The position numbers and the translations under genes are program-made. From assembly GCA_004525825.1 (NCBI GenBank), contig SPBY01000145.1:1-6984 (forward strand): a stretch of DNA of 6,984 nucleotides, written 5' to 3'. The stretch's first letter is position 1. The number at the start of each line of letters is the position of its first letter. Shown here piece by piece: positions 6,601-6,984 of the stretch. This DNA is from Bacteroidia bacterium. Its GTDB lineage: Bacteria > Bacteroidota > Bacteroidia > Bacteroidales > GCA-2748055. The notes below the pieces were generated by a model that made no database searches, was not told the DNA's origin, and worked only from the letters and a program-made list of their open reading frames with translations.

Positions 6601-6984
6601 CCACGGATGAAAGTAGAGTCGAGTGTGGGCCTGCTGTTGATCGAAGGTGATCAGGGACTGGACAAAAGCTTTCTATACCTCGTAAGGGTTCCCACAAAAC
6701 TGGCCAAACAGGCAGCAAAAAGTGTGATGAGTGCAGAGGAAGGGAAAGAAGAGAATAACGAGATAATGCGCATGCAACGCGGCGATTTTGTAAGAATAAC
6801 AGTCTGGAGCAACGGAACGGAGTCTGATTATAAACTGGGCGACAAGCGGGACAAGTTCAGGGAATGCGAGAGATTCGTTTTGCGCTGGGCTATATGCCAC
6901 ACAGGCTATGGGGGAACATTCTGCAGGCCCAGATACTGGAAAAGGAAGCGGGAAAAGAGTTTTTTACTCCCGGGGAGTATGTTC
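3655..6984 (+). CDS. Very large AsmA-like envelope protein (AsmA/TamB superfamily, Bacteroidota type); 3' end open
   Basis: The frame is open from the ATG at 3655, the first after an in-frame TAA at 3643-3645, to the window end. The N-terminus MARKKYRLIK precedes one transmembrane helix (about residues 11-32), a short amphipathic stretch, and the typical AsmA entry 'FVNFPNITLQLESV' (63-76). A long domain of alternating short beta strands follows, as in the bridge-like AsmA/TamB lipid-transfer family, which lies in the periplasm anchored to the inner membrane. The AsmA_2-like C-terminal block is clear: FNVTVNDGALIHFTPLQAAGKF and VNFATLSNSFTLMDSKVIIPRMKV (about 934-988), ending at SDYKLGDKRDKFRE (1057-1070). 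Similar Bacteroidota proteins have this order and size. No Shine-Dalgarno is seen. Beyond residue 1070 (about 6864) the frame becomes rich in Arg, Cys and Trp and looks non-coding, while another frame looks coding, so the true end is uncertain. The specific lipid or assembly role is unknown. Confidence 0.88.
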   Translation, partial: MARKKYRLIKVLAWIVAGLVSLILLITLVFYLGRNFFMEKAVSYLNEQQPGEVEMGKMKLIPFVNFPNITLQLESVNYYEQEILSDSTDRDPIISLGKIHVTLDVVDLIRGNVMVSEAKLEEGKVRLEIYEDSVSNLEYALGIRFGDQAGKDTTEEASTISVDLDAFELSGIILEMDNRVRDDHFSLRVNQLESRFSYLPGLIEAEVKLDIDINKVKYLTINEQGERNVRLNGSIVMNPLAKEVEVKPSSLRASGLDFETWGTYNYEDIPFLDFTYKATNEGLEVLNFLFRGVLDLDEIEQIGSGTMRLNGEVKGNLGKELPVIRLNGEANEIGFRIKALNKDVTGISFNVFATNGSKLDLSESYMDITGFRARFPEGRITANVIVNNIKSPELNIEVDGNLNLEGMERMLKFDFLSDLEGIVHLNGRVNGRVDRKNETFLNDAGSLTASLDHVGFVVKRDSLTSDSIRELHGEIVLRENIIGARKMALEYNSNQLEVGVMTENLLLYLLDFDKDVKAELSVKSELLTLSTLIRDTTVARLLGDELHGLQFGASALISREDLDEFLEADSIPRVLLSLDSFEIEFPMMADISDMSASLTFGPDTIFLHRLEGTIGESAFNFSGLLANYGLLSHQDSAGWLTLEFALESDLMRAEDIFTFKNEFLLPEIYSTEYLEDFRLQGRLELPTEGLALDSVPVNFGLSIENLEWNFRYYPLSFDQFIINVRRNGDSLIIDDFEGNVGESNLKMTASIGNFTDSLVENMYGSLVLESDLLDFNALLYYQLPEELIDSVGLDSSEIREPPRLDQISYPSFDFTVDIDELRFGDFNIYGMKGKLRSTREKIFFLDSLHISSKGGGSVEFNGHFNASNPLMYSMGADLKVKDMNIDDIGLKLQTGEKTYALNENFKGVISAEGLAEIFVTPELKVDVPTTTAMFNVTVNDGALIHFTPLQAAGKFLDNKNLDSVNFATLSNSFTLMDSKVIIPRMKVESSVGLLLIEGDQGLDKSFLYLVRVPTKLAKQAAKSVMSAEEGKEENNEIMRMQRGDFVRITVWSNGTESDYKLGDKRDKFRECERFVLRWAICHTGYGGTFCRPRYWKRKREKSFLLPGSMF
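6864..6984 (+). CDS. Start of an unidentified downstream protein, or frameshifted C-terminus of the AsmA-like protein (partial)
   Basis: From the ATG at 6864 a frame different from the AsmA frame stays open for 40 codons to the window end. It begins MREIRFALGYMPHRLWG and continues with the helix-like AQILEKEAGKEFFTPGEYV. Its composition and codon choice (CTG, GAG, GAA, AGG, GGG) look like the neighbouring genes, whereas the AsmA frame over the same bases gives an implausible Arg/Cys/Trp-rich peptide. In this frame the last stops are TGA (6825-6827) and TAA (6831-6833). The bases AGGGA abut the ATG directly, too close for a normal ribosome binding site; an alternative start is the ATG at 6894. 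It could be a new gene overlapping the AsmA frame by at least 121 nt, or the AsmA C-terminus displaced by a one-base loss between about 6834 and 6864. I do not recognise the product. Confidence 0.5.
   Translation, partial: MREIRFALGYMPHRLWGNILQAQILEKEAGKEFFTPGEYV

Overview
The window reads as ordinary chromosomal DNA of a Bacteroidota bacterium, plausibly a marine or anaerobic Bacteroidales/Marinilabiliales-type organism. This rests on three things: a very long AsmA-like protein of the type common in that phylum, start codons mostly without Shine-Dalgarno sequences, and a perfect Bacteroidota-type -7 promoter element (TAnnTTTG) in the one clear intergenic region. The lineage is inferred from gene content only. 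I see no mobile elements, CRISPR arrays, tRNA or rRNA genes.

Layout. (1) 2-271, plus strand: the last 89 residues of a gamma-glutamyltransferase that enters from the left. (2) 3521 down to 268, minus strand: three closely packed genes that look like one operon. In transcription order they are a 77-residue cysteine-containing lipoprotein, a 403-residue membrane-anchored reductive-dehalogenase-like iron-sulfur/corrinoid protein, and a 601-residue SLC13-family permease with two RCK_C (TrkA-C) domains in its middle loop. The lipoprotein and reductase genes are 6 nt apart. The reductase and permease genes overlap by ATGA. The permease stop and the gamma-glutamyltransferase stop share the same CTAG, so the two convergent genes meet with no spacer. 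(3) 3522-3654: a 133-bp divergent intergenic region, the only real non-coding stretch. It has a good promoter element for the minus-strand operon and only a weak candidate for the plus strand. (4) 3655 to the window end, plus strand: a giant AsmA-like envelope protein of about 1070 residues or more. Near the right edge a second plus-strand reading frame with better coding character begins (6864), while the AsmA frame stays open.

How the genes may work together. The minus-strand operon is the most interesting part. A corrinoid/Fe-S reductase of the RdhA superfamily is tethered by its own N-terminal helix, not by an RdhB partner. It is co-transcribed with an anion-type transporter and an unknown lipoprotein. 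The reductase has an apparent Cys-to-Gly change at the expected fourth ligand of its second [4Fe-4S] cluster. The substrate and physiological role cannot be read from the sequence. The AsmA-like protein and gamma-glutamyltransferase are envelope or periplasm housekeeping functions with no visible link to the operon.
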